Origin: Chitinophagales bacterium
GTDB lineage: Bacteria > Bacteroidota > Bacteroidia > Chitinophagales > UBA2359
NCBI GenBank assembly: GCA_020631035.1
Contig: JAHDIA010000363.1
Location: 1-6,500 of the forward strand
Direction: 5' to 3'
Length of the DNA: 6,500 nt
How positions within the stretch are numbered: position 1 is the stretch's first letter; each line of letters starts with the position of its first letter. The position numbers were made by a program, and so were the translations under genes. The notes under the pieces were generated by a model. The model was given only the letters and a program-made list of their open reading frames with translations. It did not search any database and was not told the origin of the DNA. This document shows positions 5,056-6,500 of the stretch, one piece after another.

Positions 5056-6183
5056 TTGCCAAGTATATCCATCATTTCATTAGACATACCCTACCCGCCC
5101 AATTATGGCGGTGCAATAGATATATACTATAAAATAAAAGCACTAGACAATGCTAACACACAGCTAAAACTATATTGCTTTTATTCTCATAGAGAAAAGC
5201 ATGCAGAATTACAAAAATATGATACAAACTATTATGCTCGGCGACTAGGATTAAGCGGTTTACACCCCAAATATCCCTACATAGTTTATACTAGATACAG
5301 TGAAGAATTAATGAAAAACTTGGCACAGTCCCCCAACACCATTTTGTTTGAGGGCCTTCATTCGTGTTACCTTTTAGACAACCCTAAACTCTTGGGTAAC
5401 AAAAAAATAGTCCGTTTACACAATGTTGAATGGGAATACTACCAACATTTGTCATTAAATGAACAGTCGTGGTGGAAAAAGCTCTATTTTAAAAGAGAAT
5501 CTAAGCTCCTCAAACAATTTGAAAAAAAACTTTCCCACGCCGATCTACTTTTGCCCATTTCGCACAAAGACTACAACTACTACCATCAATTATTTCCCGA
5601 CAAAACCCAATACCTTCCCGTTTTTCACCCTCACAATCAAATTGTTTCTTTAAAAGGGAAAGGCGATTACATTTTGTATCATGGCAATTTAGAAGTCAAC
5701 GAAAACACCAAAGCCGTTCATTTTTTACTAGACAAGGTTCAAGCACTTTGCGCTCAATTTAAATGGATTGTTGCAGGTAAAAATCCCAGCGAAAATTTGC
5801 AAAAAAAATGCCAAGAACAAGGGGTCAAACTCATTGCCAACCCCACTCATGAACAAATGCAATCCCTTATTCAAAATGCCCATATCAATGTACTGCCCAC
5901 CTTTCAAGATACGGGTATCAAGCTCAAATTGCTCAATGCCTTATTTGCAGGTCGCCACTGTTTGGTCAACTCTAAGATGGTGGCACAAACCAATTTGGAA
6001 TCGCTCTGTACCATTGTCGAACAGCCCCAAGCGTTTGTCAAAGTAATTGAACAATTAATGGAGCAGCCAATTAAGGAAATAGATTTAAACAAGCGGCAAA
6101 ACATTTTGGAACAGGAATATTCTAACCATAAAAATGCAGCGCAATTGCTTGGGTGGATTAATGATTTGGAAAGCTCTCAATAA
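5056..6183 (+). CDS. GT4-like glycosyltransferase (GT-B fold)
   Basis: A 375-residue soluble protein of normal length for a GT-B enzyme. The N-terminal Rossmann-like domain starts ISIISLDIPYPPNYGGAID (residues 4-22), where the Pro-Tyr-Pro-Pro...Gly-Gly loop is the acceptor-side signature of GT4-type enzymes. RLHNVEWEYY lies at 120-129. The C-terminal, nucleotide-sugar-binding domain begins near YHGNLEVNEN (about 208-217), continues with WIVAGKNP, and has PTFQDTGIKLKLLNALFAGRHCLVN from 281, the region where GT4 enzymes usually carry an EX7E motif; here the second Glu position reads Asn (LLNAL). The enzyme would transfer a sugar from a nucleotide donor to a surface or secreted glycan; donor and acceptor are unknown. 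Start: the frame has a stop at 5014-5016 and no ATG before the first beta-strand, so TTG 5056 is the best start. An AT-rich gap of 309 bp separates it from the OstA-like gene, so it is probably a separate unit. Isoleucine codon use changes sharply near residue 120. Confidence 0.85.
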   Translation: MPSISIISLDIPYPPNYGGAIDIYYKIKALDNANTQLKLYCFYSHREKHAELQKYDTNYYARRLGLSGLHPKYPYIVYTRYSEELMKNLAQSPNTILFEGLHSCYLLDNPKLLGNKKIVRLHNVEWEYYQHLSLNEQSWWKKLYFKRESKLLKQFEKKLSHADLLLPISHKDYNYYHQLFPDKTQYLPVFHPHNQIVSLKGKGDYILYHGNLEVNENTKAVHFLLDKVQALCAQFKWIVAGKNPSENLQKKCQEQGVKLIANPTHEQMQSLIQNAHINVLPTFQDTGIKLKLLNALFAGRHCLVNSKMVAQTNLESLCTIVEQPQAFVKVIEQLMEQPIKEIDLNKRQNILEQEYSNHKNAAQLLGWINDLESSQ

Positions 6184-6500
6184 ATTGATTTGGACGGAAT
6201 ATTGTGGGCTTCGTTTGCAAGTATTCTCCCCGCTTTCCGCTGCAAGTTGTAGATGTCCTCGATGTATCGGGACGTCTCTACAAGCTTTCCGCTGCAATCG
6301 GGCGTAGATTATCTTATTCAGTCCTTCGTCGAAACTCTTTTTATTTTAGATGATTCAAATGTTTGACGATCTTATACCAATTAGAAAGTGCTTTTCTTTT
6401 TCTAAAAATAATGAGCCATTAAATATATATCTTTTCTTTTTGTATTTTAGTACTCTGTAATTTAAATAAATTGATGTTTTGGCTAATGAATTTTTGTTCT
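6184..6500. other. Region after the glycosyltransferase gene, no gene seen
   Basis: No open frame on either strand looks like a gene. The first 120 bp carry the direct-repeat and hairpin element listed separately. A 9-bp imperfect inverted repeat, TCGTCGAAAC (6326-6335) with GTTTGACGA (6361-6369), contains one bulged base. The final 130 bp are AT-rich with T-runs, and may hold the promoter of a gene outside the window. No intrinsic terminator with a T-tract directly follows the glycosyltransferase stop. Confidence 0.5.
6232..6297. repeat. Palindromic hairpin flanked by exact 14-bp direct repeats
   Basis: GCTTTCCGCTGCAA occurs at 6232-6245 and again at 6284-6297. Between them lies a long imperfect hairpin: TTGTA (6247-6251) pairs with TACAA (6279-6283), GATGTCC (6252-6258) with GGACGTC (6270-6276, one G-T pair), and CGAT (6260-6263) faces ATCG (6266-6269), with two bulged bases at 6277-6278. 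A weaker third copy of the direct repeat (9 of 14 bases) begins near 6208. The layout resembles the small non-coding palindromic repeats (REP/MITE-like, with a GTAGAGACGT-type arm) scattered in Bacteroidota intergenic DNA. It carries no transposase. Confidence 0.65.

Noticed and set aside
6379..6402. Short AGAAA/TTTCT dyad with T-runs as a terminator for the glycosyltransferase gene
   Set aside because: The stem is only 5 bp of A/T pairs and lies about 200 bp after the stop codon.

Overview
The window looks like chromosomal DNA from a member of the Bacteroidota. The evidence is the AT-rich composition, the lack of Shine-Dalgarno sequences before the genes, a Bacteroidota-type -7 promoter element (TATATTTG), and four gene families in their Bacteroidota forms: YajC next to a YbbR-like protein, a single-TM MCE protein beginning MKISNEIKV, a long OstA-like protein, and a GT4 glycosyltransferase. 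A class cannot be assigned from this sequence alone.

Layout, all genes on the + strand. Bases 1-108 are the 3' end of yajC. After 18 bp comes a YbbR-like membrane-anchored protein (127-1080), probably in the same operon. A 152-bp gap holds a candidate promoter and two small inverted repeats. It leads to an MCE/MlaD-family lipid-transport protein (1233-2285) that must start at TTG. A 271-bp non-coding stretch follows; it holds a short AT-rich tandem repeat and a GC-richer, foldable island of about 100 bp. The large OstA/LptA-like protein (2557-4746) contains a degenerate 42-bp triplicate repeat and ends in a Lys/Glu-rich tail. A 13-bp perfect inverted repeat straddles its stop codon. A 309-bp AT-rich gap, with a possible tiny minus-strand reading frame, precedes a GT-B glycosyltransferase (5056-6183), which also starts at TTG. 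The last 317 bp carry no convincing gene but include a palindromic hairpin flanked by two exact 14-bp direct repeats.

Functionally this is mostly an envelope-biogenesis neighbourhood. YajC belongs to the Sec accessory complex. The YbbR-like protein is anchored with its domains outside the membrane. The MCE protein is expected to move lipids across the periplasm, and the OstA-like protein to help lipopolysaccharide reach the outer membrane. The glycosyltransferase probably builds a surface or secreted glycan, but its substrate cannot be read from the sequence.

I do not see a defence system, a mobile element with a transposase, a CRISPR array or an RNA gene I can name. The most interesting signals are small: the foldable island before the OstA gene, the inverted repeat over its stop codon, the hairpin/direct-repeat element at the end, a sharp codon-use change inside the glycosyltransferase gene, and unusual start-codon arrangements.
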